Positions 31,200-41,634 of a stretch of 64,000 nt of DNA are shown one piece after another (position 1 is the stretch's first letter; the number at the start of each line of letters is the position of its first letter). The position numbers and the translations under genes are program-made. Where the stretch lies: the NCBI RefSeq assembly GCF_900176365.1, contig NZ_FWXY01000002.1:186001-250000 (forward strand), given 5' to 3'. Source of the DNA: Desulfocicer vacuolatum DSM 3385 (GTDB lineage Bacteria > Desulfobacterota > Desulfobacteria > Desulfobacterales > Desulfobacteraceae). The notes under the pieces are model-generated. The model saw nothing but the letters and a program-made list of their open reading frames with translations. It ran no database searches and was not told the origin of the DNA.

Positions 31200-31793
31200 T
31201 TACAAAATCACAAAATGAGCGCGTCTATTTTTACGCCAGGCGTCCTCTCCACGCCCCATGTCAAGGGGTTTTTCCTCGCCATAACTGATGGTGACAATTT
31301 GACTTCCCGGTATTCCCATATTTGTGAGAAAATTCTTCACAGCAGTGGCTCGATGATCCCCCAGTGCCAGGTTATATTCTGTGGTTCCCCGCTCATCACA
31401 ATGTCCCTGGACCACCACATTACGGTCGGGGTTGGCTTCAAGCCAGCGGGCCTTTTCCTTTAACAGCTGGCGGGCCTCAGCAGAGAGGACCGCGCTGTCA
31501 TAACCGAACAAAATATCACGATTTTCAAACGCTTCCCTGGCTTCTTTGGCAGCCATGGCAGCCACCCTGACAGCGTTCTCCTGCATGGTCTGCTCCTGGA
31601 GACGCTGTTGGGCAAGGGCCTTCTCTTTTTCCTGGGCCGCCATGCGTGCGGCCTCTTCTGCTGAAATTTCACCTGAATTCTGTGCCAGATCTGCCGGATC
31701 CCCCATCACATTTTTTTTGGCACAGGACACTGTAAGGGCAAGGGCTGCAACCATCAGCCCCATGATCAGATTACGCACCAGTTGTTTTTTCAT
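31200..31793 (-). CDS. pal: Peptidoglycan-associated lipoprotein Pal
   Basis: An outer membrane lipoprotein of 197 residues that binds peptidoglycan. The lipobox is LALTVSC (about residue 24). A charged helical stretch (about 43-90) comes next, then the OmpA-like domain with NVVVQGHCDERGTTEYNLALG, the diaminopimelate-binding pattern, and RAHFVIL at the end. Start ATG has AAAGGAGAT upstream. It is separated from tolB by 425 non-coding bases, so it may have its own promoter. Confidence 0.95.
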   Translation of the reverse strand: MKKQLVRNLIMGLMVAALALTVSCAKKNVMGDPADLAQNSGEISAEEAARMAAQEKEKALAQQRLQEQTMQENAVRVAAMAAKEAREAFENRDILFGYDSAVLSAEARQLLKEKARWLEANPDRNVVVQGHCDERGTTEYNLALGDHRATAVKNFLTNMGIPGSQIVTISYGEEKPLDMGRGEDAWRKNRRAHFVIL

Positions 31794-32218
31794 ACCATCT
31801 CCTTTATAAATTATTAATGATCTGTACTTACCTCAAGATTCCTAACTTCTCATAACTCATTGAAATCATTAAGGCCTATAAATTCAAGCTTTAAGGCACA
31901 GGTTCTATGATTTCAAGGGTTTAGCAAATCTCCATATACAACATGCAGAGAACTTAGGACTGACGAGTACTTACAATACCTTCGCCAAACTCAGAACCAA
32001 TTTAAAATTTGGCAATAAAAATACCATATATTGCATTGATGCTCGTATTTGAATAACAATATATATCTTAAAATTCCAGCCACATAAAATTGGCGGAGCT
32101 GTTAAAATTTAAAATCGATTTAAATTCAATCTGGCCAGATAGCATATATTGTGATTGCAAGAGTCGAGGGTATCAAAAAACAAACCACAATATGGGCTTA
32201 ACAAAATCAACAAAGATA
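31794..32218 (-). other. AT-rich non-coding gap between tolB and pal
   Basis: These 425 bases show no convincing gene, tRNA or repeat of families A to D. The stretch GGC-GAAGGTATTGT with a nearby TTTAAATT (31973-32010, minus strand) is echoed downstream of groEL at 35980-36031. The gap interrupts the tol operon order. Confidence 0.4.
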
Positions 32219-33568
32219 TTAATTTGAATAACCAGGGGCCCACTGGGGATCGGTCTGGGCTCCGGGCAAATTGACAAGACGTCTTGGTTCACTTCCCCGG
32301 GCCGTCATCACATAAATTTTTGATACGCCTTCCCGTGTGGAGGAAAAAACAATAAAACCGCCGTCGGGGGACCAGGAGGGATCTTCATTATCCCCCTGGT
32401 CCCGGGTGAGCTGCATGGGGGCAGAACCGTCAAAACCAGTGACATAAATATCAATTTTATTCTTTACAATACCCACATAGGCAAGCTTATCCCCAGAGGG
32501 GGACCATGCCGGAGATGTGTTGTATTTCCCCTGAAAACTCACCCGCATCACTCCGTCGGTGTCAAGGTTTTTAACATAAATCTGGGGGGACCCTCCCCGT
32601 CGGGAAACAAAGGCAACCTTTCTGCCATCCGGGGAGACCTGGGGAGAAACGTCAATCCCCCAGCTGCGGGTGAGGCGCTTGAGAATATTTCCCTTTCCGG
32701 AAAGCAGGTATATCTCCTGATCTCCGTCAAGACTCAAAGTGGCCATGAGTTCAAATTTTCCCGGCACCCAGGCCGGTGTGATATTCATTCCTTTAAAGGC
32801 AATGGTGGTTTTGGCCCGATTTTTTAAATTCAAGACAAAGATATCAGGCTTTCCGTTCACATAGGAGGTGTATGCCAACCACCGGCCGTCCCGGGAAAGG
32901 GCCGGAGACAAAGTAATACTCTTATGATGGGTCTCCTGCCGGGGAGCATATCCGTCAAAATCACTGATAAAAATTTCCTTATTCCCCCCCACCCGGGACA
33001 CAAAGGCAATGCGACTGCCAAAAACCCCCCGTTTTCCGGTGAGGTATAGACTGATTTCTCCACAAAACCGATGGATCATGGTGCGAAGCTCCGAGGCCCT
33101 TCCTGTATAAACTTTTCCCACCACCAGTTTTTCTTTAAAAGGGTCAAAAAGCCGCATCTCAAGACGAATATTTCCCTGTTGTTCAATAATACCGCCGGTG
33201 ACAAGGAGCTCTGCACCCATGCGGGTCCATTTTTTAAAATGCAGGTGGGCCCCGGTGATGCCGGACACGGCAGGCCTTTCCGGAAAAGAGGCCGAATCCA
33301 TCACATCAATATAGCCGGTGAATGCCATCCCCTCCACCAGAATTGTTCTGGCCATTTCACCATGGAGGGATTCAGCCCCGGTGCCGGACAAGGGTTTGAA
33401 TGCCGATACCGCCAGGGGAACCTTTCGTATGAATGGGTCTTTGATATTAATGTAGGTATGCTGTTGCGCATAAAGCGCCATGGGCACTGACAACAATACA
33501 GCAATGATCCCGAATATCAAAAAACGCTTGCAATATTTCAAAACACTCCCTCCACCACTGTGTGTCAT
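32219..33568 (-). CDS. tolB: Tol-Pal translocation protein TolB
   Basis: A periplasmic protein of 449 residues with a signal peptide (about 11-35, ALYAQQ), an N-terminal TolB domain (about 50-170) and a C-terminal beta propeller with repeated YVSRVGGNKEIFISDFDG, PALSRDGRWLAYTS, PQVSPDGRKVAFVSRRG and PSWSPDGGFIVFSSTREG units. It cycles between Pal and the TolA/TolQR motor. Start ATG follows GAGGAG by 7 bases; a TTG 27 bases later after GGAGGGAG is an alternative. It is 48 bases after the TolA-like gene. Confidence 0.95.
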   Translation of the reverse strand: MTHSGGGSVLKYCKRFLIFGIIAVLLSVPMALYAQQHTYINIKDPFIRKVPLAVSAFKPLSGTGAESLHGEMARTILVEGMAFTGYIDVMDSASFPERPAVSGITGAHLHFKKWTRMGAELLVTGGIIEQQGNIRLEMRLFDPFKEKLVVGKVYTGRASELRTMIHRFCGEISLYLTGKRGVFGSRIAFVSRVGGNKEIFISDFDGYAPRQETHHKSITLSPALSRDGRWLAYTSYVNGKPDIFVLNLKNRAKTTIAFKGMNITPAWVPGKFELMATLSLDGDQEIYLLSGKGNILKRLTRSWGIDVSPQVSPDGRKVAFVSRRGGSPQIYVKNLDTDGVMRVSFQGKYNTSPAWSPSGDKLAYVGIVKNKIDIYVTGFDGSAPMQLTRDQGDNEDPSWSPDGGFIVFSSTREGVSKIYVMTARGSEPRRLVNLPGAQTDPQWAPGYSN

Positions 33569-33616
33569 CTACTTTCTCCTCTTTTCAAGCCATGGACCAC
33601 TGATGAAAACAAGGCG

Positions 33617-34618
33617 CTACATCAATCCGGACGGTGTAAAAATCAACCCCACATCATAGGACTGATACCCCTTTGGCAGGGGGGACAGAGGGTTGGATTT
33701 TTTCACCGCCTTTAAGGCAGATTCATCCAGCAAACGATTGCCGGAACGGGTTTCAAACCAGATATCCCGAATTTGTCCTGATTTCAAAATTTTAATGAGA
33801 ATCCGCACCTCAGTTGAATCATTGCCACCGGCAAGCTGGGGGTTAAAGGCCCAGTTTTGCTGAATACGGTACATCAATTCAAGATTATAAAGATCAATGG
33901 CCCGGGTTTTATTGCCATTTCCCGAGATCCTGGCGCCATCTGCCCCAAACATTGCCCCTTGTTTACTGCCCTGGGCCGCTACTTTTTTCTGTAGCCGTTT
34001 CAATGCCGTATCAATGGAATTTTTTTCCTGTTTTTTAACCGTCTTGGCCATCTGTTTTTTACGGCTGGCAAGCACTTTTTCCGGCTGGTAGGTCTTTTTT
34101 TTCAAAGAGATCTTTTTTCGGGGAACCGCAGGCTTTAAAGGGGTAGGCTCAGGAGAGGATTGGATTTTTTTTTCCAGAACACTCTTTTTTTTTACTCCGG
34201 GGGTTTTGACAGGAATCTTTGCCACGGGCACCGGAGAGGACACCGGGGGCAGCTCAATTATTTTTTTCGATGTAACCTTGACCGGGGGGGCCGGGGGTTC
34301 CGGTTCCACCAACGTCTCATGGGAGGATGGGGTGGTGATTTTTTCACCCGATGTGTCCAGAGGCACCGGCGGAGAAGGTTCGTCCACCGGATTAATTTCC
34401 CCAAGGGAAACCAGGTTTACCTTTACCATGGGCAGCTGCACAGGCGGGGAGGGAACAAGATTCTGGATGAAAAAAAAGGCAGCAAACACAACAAAGTGAC
34501 AAATCACGGAAACCCCAAAGAGCAGTGGATTAAACTGGCTGTGTGCTTCTTTGTTATTTCGAACTCTCCTCCGATTTGAGCCTGTTGTGGAGTGGAATAA
34601 TGTCATGGCATAAATCAA
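33617..34618 (-). CDS. tolA: TolA/TonB-type energy-transducing protein
   Basis: A 333-residue inner-membrane protein with one N-terminal helix (about 35-55), a proline- and lysine-rich periplasmic stalk (about 70-205), and a C-terminal TonB-type domain (about 240-333, YNLELMYRIQQNWAFNPQLAGG then IRDIWFETRSGNRLLDESALKAV). Place and topology fit TolA, but the C-terminal domain is the TonB_C type more than the E. coli TolA III type, as is usual in Desulfobacterota. It overlaps tolR by 4 bases (TTGA). Start is TTG at 34618 or ATG at 34606. Confidence 0.88.
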   Translation of the reverse strand: MIYAMTLFHSTTGSNRRRVRNNKEAHSQFNPLLFGVSVICHFVVFAAFFFIQNLVPSPPVQLPMVKVNLVSLGEINPVDEPSPPVPLDTSGEKITTPSSHETLVEPEPPAPPVKVTSKKIIELPPVSSPVPVAKIPVKTPGVKKKSVLEKKIQSSPEPTPLKPAVPRKKISLKKKTYQPEKVLASRKKQMAKTVKKQEKNSIDTALKRLQKKVAAQGSKQGAMFGADGARISGNGNKTRAIDLYNLELMYRIQQNWAFNPQLAGGNDSTEVRILIKILKSGQIRDIWFETRSGNRLLDESALKAVKKSNPLSPLPKGYQSYDVGLIFTPSGLM

Positions 34619-35034
34619 GAGGGATCATCGGTTTCGGGCAGCGTAACCATGCCAAGATTGGTGACACCGGCCTTTTTAATCCGGGCCATGATATCCACCA
34701 CCCTGCCATAGGGAACCGATTTGTCTGCTTTGAGGTAAACATCCCTGCTTCCCATATCAGTCAAAACCAACTCAAGCTTACGGGTGAGATAATCCACTCC
34801 CACCGCCTGCTCATTGAGGTATACCTGCCCATCCTGCCTAACGGAAACGACCAGATGATCGATTTTCTCCTCCAGGGGAACGGCAGCGGTCCTGGGAAGA
34901 TTCACATCCACACCCTGGACCATCATGGGAGCTGCCACCATGAAAATAATCAACAGCACCAGCATCACATCCACAAAAGGGGTCACATTAATTTCGGAAA
35001 CCAGTTCATCCCGATTGAAACCTGACTGCATCAC
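34615..35034 (-). CDS. tolR: TolR/ExbD family protein
   Basis: A 139-residue proton-channel partner of TolQ. One N-terminal membrane helix (about 20-38) has the conserved Asp in VTPFVDVMLVLLIIFMV, which carries the proton. The periplasmic part has LPRTAAVPLEEKIDHLVVSV and VYLKADKSVPYGRVVDIMARIKKAGV. It overlaps tolQ and tolA by 4 bases each, so these three are translationally coupled. Confidence 0.93.
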   Translation of the reverse strand: MMQSGFNRDELVSEINVTPFVDVMLVLLIIFMVAAPMMVQGVDVNLPRTAAVPLEEKIDHLVVSVRQDGQVYLNEQAVGVDYLTRKLELVLTDMGSRDVYLKADKSVPYGRVVDIMARIKKAGVTNLGMVTLPETDDPS

Positions 35035-35747
35035 ACCCCCTTATTGCGTTGAATATCACGTTCAATCAAATTTAAAAAATCTGCGGCAAACCCCTGGAGT
35101 TCAGAATCCAGCACACGAATCCGGGAAATAAAATAATTATAGGCAATCACTGCGGGAATGGCAACCGCCAGACCTGCTGCCGTGGCAATAAGGGCCTCTG
35201 AAATCCCGGGTGCCACCACCGCAAGGCTTGCCGACTGACTCTGCCCAATCCCCCGAAAGGTGTTCATGATTCCCCACACAGTACCAAACAATCCGATAAA
35301 AGGAGCGGTGTTTCCCGCCGTGGCCAAAAAGGGAACCAGTTGTCCCAGTCGACGAAGTTCCACATCAATGGAACGCCGTAGGGCCCGTTTCACACTCCCC
35401 ATTAATTGGAATCCGGTCATGGCATCGTCTTGTGATTTACTCCCCCCGGGGTCAGCCTCTGCCTCTCCGTTTTTTTTAATTTCCATATAGCCTGCCATGA
35501 ACAAACGCGCCACAGGGCTGGTTTTAAGGGATCGTGCCCGGGCAAAGGCATCCCCCAGATTTCGACATTGCCAAAACAGATCTATGAAGGCCACCGAAGA
35601 GCGATGGGCGTTACGAATATATCGATATTTAATAAATACAATGGCCCAGGACGTAATGGAAAAAAAGAGCAGCAGCAGCAGCACCAACTTAACCACCGGA
35701 CCTGCGCTGGTCAACATGTGGAATATACCAGCGGATTCAGGACTCAT
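35031..35747 (-). CDS. tolQ: TolQ/ExbB family proton channel
   Basis: A 238-residue inner-membrane protein with three helices: about 17-37, the TM2 with FLATAGNTAPFIGLFGTVWGIMNTF, and TM3 with ALIATAAGLAVAIPAVIAYNYF, which carries the conserved Thr/Ala-rich motif. The start ATG at 35747 has GGAG 9 bases upstream; reading further upstream would add residues without family similarity. It opens tolQRA-tolB-pal-cpoB. The groEL terminator (35924-35959) separates it from groEL. Confidence 0.93.
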   Translation of the reverse strand: MSPESAGIFHMLTSAGPVVKLVLLLLLFFSITSWAIVFIKYRYIRNAHRSSVAFIDLFWQCRNLGDAFARARSLKTSPVARLFMAGYMEIKKNGEAEADPGGSKSQDDAMTGFQLMGSVKRALRRSIDVELRRLGQLVPFLATAGNTAPFIGLFGTVWGIMNTFRGIGQSQSASLAVVAPGISEALIATAAGLAVAIPAVIAYNYFISRIRVLDSELQGFAADFLNLIERDIQRNKGV

Positions 35748-35923
35748 ATCATACTCCATATTAAAAATTACATAAAGGAGGCATCCAGCACCGGAAATCA
35801 CAGCAAGGATATGGATGTGCCATCCGTTTCCCAGCCAATCATATGGCATAGATGAAGTTTAAACCATTGCCAATGCTATATTAGATACATTACCATGTCA
35901 AGCAGAGCTTGAATTTGTGAAAC

Positions 35924-35959
35924 AAAAAAACCCCTGTGCAGGTCCGCACAGGGGTTTTT
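35924..35959 (-). terminator. Intrinsic terminator after groEL
   Basis: AACCCCTGTGC (35929-35939) and GCACAGGGGTT (35946-35956) are perfect 11-base arms around 6 bases, with seven T on the minus strand and five T on the plus strand, so it can work both ways. It separates groESL from the tol operon. Confidence 0.92.
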
Positions 35960-36110
35960 AATATTACCAAAAGGCTGACACAATACCTTTGCCGAATTCA
36001 TGTCAAACTGATTCCCAAGAGCGAATTTAAAAAACGCACCATGGAATTGATTAAATCAAACAATATTTTTCAATGTGGCAAAGATTATGGTCACAAGCTA
36101 AGCCTTTAGA

Positions 36111-37769
<1,659 letters not shown>

Positions 37770-37848
37770 TCAAGGCCTCCATATATATTTAATTTTCAGT
37801 TTTAAATTTTTAATATCAAATTTTATTGAACAGGTGTTTTGCAAAAAA

Positions 37849-38136
37849 TTACTCAATTACACCCAGAACATCATCCTGGCGCATGATCAGATAGTCCTGA
37901 CCGTCAATTTTAACGTCGGTTCCACCGTATTTACTGAAAAGAATGGTGTCTCCCACTTTAAGATCCATGGGAATCAGCTTTCCGTCTTCACCCACACGAC
38001 CATTTCCAGTGGCAACAACCTTACCCTCTGCGGGTTTTTCCTTGGCAGTATCCGGAATAATGATTCCGCCCTTGGTTTTTTCGATCTCTTCCATACGCTC
38101 AACCAGAATTCTGTCCTGCAATGGTCTTAAACTCAT
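37849..38136 (-). CDS. groS: Co-chaperonin GroES (10 kDa)
   Basis: A 95-residue lid for GroEL, with [20 protein letters not shown], the mobile loop ([11 protein letters not shown]), [19 protein letters not shown] and [14 protein letters not shown]. The start at 38136 follows GGAG by 10 bases; an earlier in-frame ATG is only one base from that site and is unlikely. A candidate promoter lies at 38255-38283. No CIRCE inverted repeat (TTAGCACTC type) was found upstream. Confidence 0.96.
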   Translation of the reverse strand: MSLRPLQDRILVERMEEIEKTKGGIIIPDTAKEKPAEGKVVATGNGRVGEDGKLIPMDLKVGDTILFSKYGGTDVKIDGQDYLIMRQDDVLGVIE

Positions 38137-38252
38137 GATGTTCATTCTCCTTTTAATAAAATTAAGTATACATTCATCAAATATAGGTTATTTTAAGGTT
38201 TAATGAATTCCAGGTCACACCACACACTTCTCCTGCGTGGTAAAAAAGGTTC

Positions 38253-38283
38253 ATTATATAATATTATGACCACTGGGGATCAA
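38253..38283 (-). promoter_or_regulatory. Possible promoter of groES-groEL
   Basis: On the minus strand, TTGATC (38278-38283) is followed by TATATA 17 bases later, or TATAAT 19 bases later. The match to sigma-70 is moderate and spacing is ambiguous. No sigma-32 consensus was recognised. Confidence 0.35.
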
Positions 38284-38355
38284 AACACCATAAACAATGA
38301 GATATTCCCGTGAAATTCATTAAATTTTCAGGCGTAGTGATTTGACTCAGAATTG

Positions 38356-38655
38356 CTATTTTGATGTTCCGGTACCCGCACCGGCGCAATCTGTTTTGGC
38401 TGGTTTCCCGGCACAGGATGTGGCAGATTCCTTTTTGGAAGATTTGCCCGCAGATGCCGCATCTGCTTTGGATGTACTCCCACCATAATCGGTGACATAC
38501 CACCCTGAACCCTTTAGATGAAATGAACTCCTGGAAAGAATTTTATGAAGGCTTCCCTGGCAATGTTTACATTTAGAAAGCGGAGGGTCTGACATCTTCT
38601 GAAATGCCTCTTCTATCTGTCCACACTCACTGCATTCATATTCATAAATCGGCAT
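38356..38655 (-). CDS. FmdB family zinc ribbon protein
   Basis: A 99-residue protein with the FmdB-type zinc ribbon at the N-terminus: MPIYEYECSECGQIEEAFQK, then CKHCQGSLHKILSRSSFHLKGSGWYVTDYG. Two CxxC pairs would bind zinc. The rest is a low-complexity tail rich in Ser, Ala and Lys with two further Cys. FmdB proteins are widespread, with a poorly defined, perhaps regulatory, role. The start at 38655 has TGGAG upstream. It lies 219 bases before groES on the same strand, and may be a separate unit. Confidence 0.85.
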   Translation of the reverse strand: MPIYEYECSECGQIEEAFQKMSDPPLSKCKHCQGSLHKILSRSSFHLKGSGWYVTDYGGSTSKADAASAGKSSKKESATSCAGKPAKTDCAGAGTGTSK

Positions 38656-38768
38656 TGTATTGCGTCTCCATCTGTGATGTTTTTTTATCCATTCCAAATT
38701 CAAGGATAAAATAGTCAGTCTTTACCCCTTGTCAAGGATATCACGGAAAAATTTGAAACAAAGCAAAA

Positions 38769-39302
38769 TCACTTTTTATCGGCCCACCATTTTCTATAAT
38801 ATACAAACACTTGCTCCAGGCCGGGTACGGAGATCTTCTTTAGAATGCGCCGGGTGAGAGCGTGAACGACCAACTCTTCTTCCATGGCGCAGTCTGCTTC
38901 ACGGGCACAGCTGTAAATTTGCTGGAAACGGGCAAACCGGACAATGTGCACCAGCTCATGGACAATGACATACAACAAAAAGGGAAACAGCTTTAAATCA
39001 CCGGAGGCTGTGGAAACAACACGTAAAATGGTGGAATCCTGGATGCAGATACGATACAAATCATAGCTGGCAGACCCCAGGCTGGCATCTTTGGGGCACG
39101 CCCGGTATCCCAGAACCTGGGCAAAGGGGCCGTCCACCACCTCATGGGATTCCAGATCTCCGGCCGTACGAACTTCATATCGACTGCGAAGCCATTGGGC
39201 CGAGGACATTTTATAATAATCGCTCACCAGATCCTCTGCGGCAGACACAGCCTCCCGGACCTGATGCAATTGTTTTTTATTAAAAAAACCGACATTGGGC
39301 AT
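38769..39302 (-). CDS. Zincin-like protein with HELVH motif, function unknown
   Basis: A 177-residue protein without a signal peptide. Residues about 115-125 hold VIVHELVHIVRFARF, a HExxH zinc-metallopeptidase motif, followed some 20 residues later by CAMEEELVVHALTRRI, where an acidic residue could be the third zinc ligand. The N-terminal half (VREAVSAAEDLVSDYYKMSSAQWLRSRYEVRT) is helical and not recognised. The start at 39302 follows GGGAGG by 7 bases. It is probably a cytoplasmic protease or a zinc protein of unknown target, and is divergent from the COX24-like gene. Confidence 0.6.
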   Translation of the reverse strand: MPNVGFFNKKQLHQVREAVSAAEDLVSDYYKMSSAQWLRSRYEVRTAGDLESHEVVDGPFAQVLGYRACPKDASLGSASYDLYRICIQDSTILRVVSTASGDLKLFPFLLYVIVHELVHIVRFARFQQIYSCAREADCAMEEELVVHALTRRILKKISVPGLEQVFVYYRKWWADKK

Positions 39303-39415
39303 GATACGCCTCCCATGCAAAAAAAGGAATGGACATCCCATGAATCCATATGCTATAAAGGCAAGATTGACATTTAAATATGGATTTTTACAATTCCTGT
39401 AAAGGAGGTGATTTT

Positions 39416-39514
39416 TTGGGCAGCGTTATTAAGAAGAGACGAAAGAAAATGAGAAAACATAAGCATCGAAAACTCCTTGCCAGAACACGGCATCAGAGAC
39501 GTAAGGGCAAATAA
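39416..39514 (+). CDS. AURKAIP1/COX24-domain small basic protein (32 residues)
   Basis: A very small, strongly basic protein with KKRRKKMRKHKHRKLLARTR (residues 6-25), the pattern of the AURKAIP1/COX24 domain (DUF1713). In mitochondria the domain is part of a small ribosomal subunit protein (mS38), and short bacterial homologues may be ribosome-associated. The start is TTG at 39416 with a perfect AAAGGAGGTGA 5 to 15 bases upstream. Translation was worked out by hand and ends at TAA 39512-39514. The gene is followed by a terminator (39529-39596) and lies between two minus-strand genes. Confidence 0.85.
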   Translation: MGSVIKKRRKKMRKHKHRKLLARTRHQRRKGK

Positions 39515-39528
39515 TTCCCAGCATTATG

Positions 39529-39596
39529 GAGTGGGTATGGACCCGGGGAGTCAAATCATCACCCCCCGTTTTCCCATCCCACTCTTTTTTTATTTA
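39529..39596 (+). terminator. Terminator after the COX24-like gene
   Basis: GAGTGGG-ATGG (39529-39540) pairs with CCATCCCACTC (39576-39586), with an inner CGGGG/CCCCG pairing, and is followed by seven T. The T run overlaps the hflC stop codon on the opposite strand. Confidence 0.75.
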
Positions 39597-40540
39597 TTCC
39601 CCTCAACTCCTTTAAAATACTTCATGAACTCGGCGTCCGTTGAAAGCACAAGGGTTCCGGATTCATCCAGTACAGTTCGATACACATCCATTGTTTTCAA
39701 AAATGAGTAAAATTCAGGATCAGCCCCATAGGCTGCAGCATAGATCTCTGTGGCTTTGGCATCTGCCTTACCCTTAATCTCCTCTGCCTTGCGATAGGCT
39801 TCGGATCGAATCATCTGAAGATCCTTTTCCTTATCACCCATGATATTACTGGCTTCACCCTTTCCTTCTGCACGATATTTTTCCGCAATCTGCCTTCTTT
39901 CTGCAATCATGCGACCATACACCGCATCCCTGACTTTTTCCACATAATTGATGCGTTTAATTTTGACATCCACAAGCTCAATACCAAAGGGAGCAAGCTT
40001 GGGCTGGGCCTGGGCCATGATCCGGCGGGTGATTTCACTGCGGCCCACCTTAATTTTATACTGGGAGCCCTGATTCCCCTCGGATTCATCACTGAATTCC
40101 TCAAAGGTATCCATGGGTCGATCACTGTTACGAACGCTTTCCACCAGACGAAAGGAGGTAAGAAAGTTTCGCACCGCAGGATCAATAATATCATCCAGAC
40201 GCCCCAGGGCCGTGACCATATTATTAACGGTCTGAAAATACTTCACCGGATCCACAATTTTCCACCGGGCAAAGGTATCCACCCAGATAAAGGTTTTATC
40301 CCGGGTGGGAACCTGACCGGGATCCCCGTCCCACTCCTGGAGATTCTTGGGAAAATAGGTGGCCTTTTGTATAAAGGGCATTTTAAAGTTTAACCCCGGA
40401 GAATCCACAGGCTCCCCCACCACCCGGCCGAACTGGGTGATCACCACCTGCTCGGTCTCATCCACAATATATGCCGACGTCAACAGCACAAACAGTACGC
40501 CGGCCAGCACAACGGCTGCCATTCCTTTTATTTTATTCAT
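39590..40540 (-). CDS. hflC: Protease modulator HflC
   Basis: A 316-residue membrane-anchored SPFH/band 7 protein that pairs with HflK around the FtsH protease. It has one N-terminal helix (about 5-24), the band 7 domain with VITQFGRVVGEPVDSPGLNFKMPFIQ and VDTFARWKIVDP, and the late helical part with GEASNIMGDKEKDLQMIRSEAYRKAEEIKGKADAKATEIYAAAY, typical of HflC (pieces at about residues 230-275). It starts in the last base of hflK. Confidence 0.95.
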   Translation of the reverse strand: MNKIKGMAAVVLAGVLFVLLTSAYIVDETEQVVITQFGRVVGEPVDSPGLNFKMPFIQKATYFPKNLQEWDGDPGQVPTRDKTFIWVDTFARWKIVDPVKYFQTVNNMVTALGRLDDIIDPAVRNFLTSFRLVESVRNSDRPMDTFEEFSDESEGNQGSQYKIKVGRSEITRRIMAQAQPKLAPFGIELVDVKIKRINYVEKVRDAVYGRMIAERRQIAEKYRAEGKGEASNIMGDKEKDLQMIRSEAYRKAEEIKGKADAKATEIYAAAYGADPEFYSFLKTMDVYRTVLDESGTLVLSTDAEFMKYFKGVEGNK

Positions 40541-41634
40541 TATTTTACCCCACCTTCCCTTAATGCTTTTATGGCCGGCACCGCAGATGTTGCCCCATCA
40601 AGATTCAACAGCGGAAGCACATTTTTTTGATCGGAATCAATGATAAATTTCCCCCCCAGTCTGGGCAGTACTTCTGACATGGCCTCAAGATAAAGACGTT
40701 TTTTTGTAACATCTTTTGCTTTAACATACTCCTCAAAAACCGAGGTAAAACGCGCTGCATCACCCAGGGCACGGTTCACACGGTCCAGGGCAAACCCTTC
40801 AGCATCCTTTACCATGCGCATGGCCTCACCCCGTGCCGCAGGAATGGCTTTATTATAGCCTTCCCTGGCCTTATAAATCAGCTGCTCCTTTTCCTGAACC
40901 GCCTCATTGACCTCATTAAAGGAGGGCTGCACCGGCTCTGGCACATTGGTTTTCTTCATTTCAATGGTGACAATGTGAATGCCGGTTTCCGCCTGGTTCA
41001 TCTCATCCTGGAGCATTTTTCTGGCAGCCACGGCAATCTCTTCACGCTTACTGATCACCTCATTAATACTGCGATCCCCCACCACCGTTCGCATGGTGGC
41101 CTCGGCCATGTCCCGTAAAATAGAGCGAACATCTTTGACCTTAAACAGATAATTGTAAGGATCAGAAATTCGGTACTGAACAATCCACGGCACCACTGCC
41201 ACATTCAGATCTCCAGTGAGCATCAAGGCTGCACCGGCATCGGCGTTGTCGTTGGAAAAACGGGCATTGTTATAGCCTTTTACCGTTTCAAACCCGAACT
41301 CTTCCTTATATACACGCTTTATTTTAACCTTGGTAACCTTTTCAACCCCGGCCGGCAGCTTAAAATTCAACCCCGGCTGGGAAATGCGGCTGTATTTACC
41401 AAACCGCTGGATAATCCCCACCTCGTCAATGTCCACTGTGAAAAAAATTGAACTGCCGAAAAAAAGAAAAAACAGCACCACGATGAGCAGAATGCCCCCG
41501 GGGAATCTGAAATTCTTAAATCGATTCAGCACCTCATCCATCTGGGGCGGCCTTGGCACGCCTGCGCCGCCACCCGAACGTTTCTGCTCGTATTGCTCCT
41601 GTTTTTCTCTGAGCTTATCCCAGTCCCAGTTCAT
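40540..41634 (-). CDS. hflK: FtsH protease activity modulator HflK
   Basis: The larger SPFH partner of HflC, 364 residues. The N-terminus is cytoplasmic and rich in Gly, Arg and Pro (about 1-40), then one helix (about 50-68), then band 7 with VGIIQRFGKYSRISQPGLNFKLP and IVQYRISDPYNYLFK, and a helical part with EKEQLIYKAREGYNKAIPAARGEA. The C-terminal end carries EVLPRLGGKFIIDSDQKNVLPLLNLD, as in HflK. Start ATG at 41634. It overlaps hflC by one base. Confidence 0.94.
   Translation of the reverse strand: MNWDWDKLREKQEQYEQKRSGGGAGVPRPPQMDEVLNRFKNFRFPGGILLIVVLFFLFFGSSIFFTVDIDEVGIIQRFGKYSRISQPGLNFKLPAGVEKVTKVKIKRVYKEEFGFETVKGYNNARFSNDNADAGAALMLTGDLNVAVVPWIVQYRISDPYNYLFKVKDVRSILRDMAEATMRTVVGDRSINEVISKREEIAVAARKMLQDEMNQAETGIHIVTIEMKKTNVPEPVQPSFNEVNEAVQEKEQLIYKAREGYNKAIPAARGEAMRMVKDAEGFALDRVNRALGDAARFTSVFEEYVKAKDVTKKRLYLEAMSEVLPRLGGKFIIDSDQKNVLPLLNLDGATSAVPAIKALREGGVK

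Noticed and set aside
38137-38355. CIRCE or heat-shock sigma site before groES
   Set aside because: I found no TTAGCACTC-N9-GAGTGCTAA repeat and no clear sigma-32 boxes.
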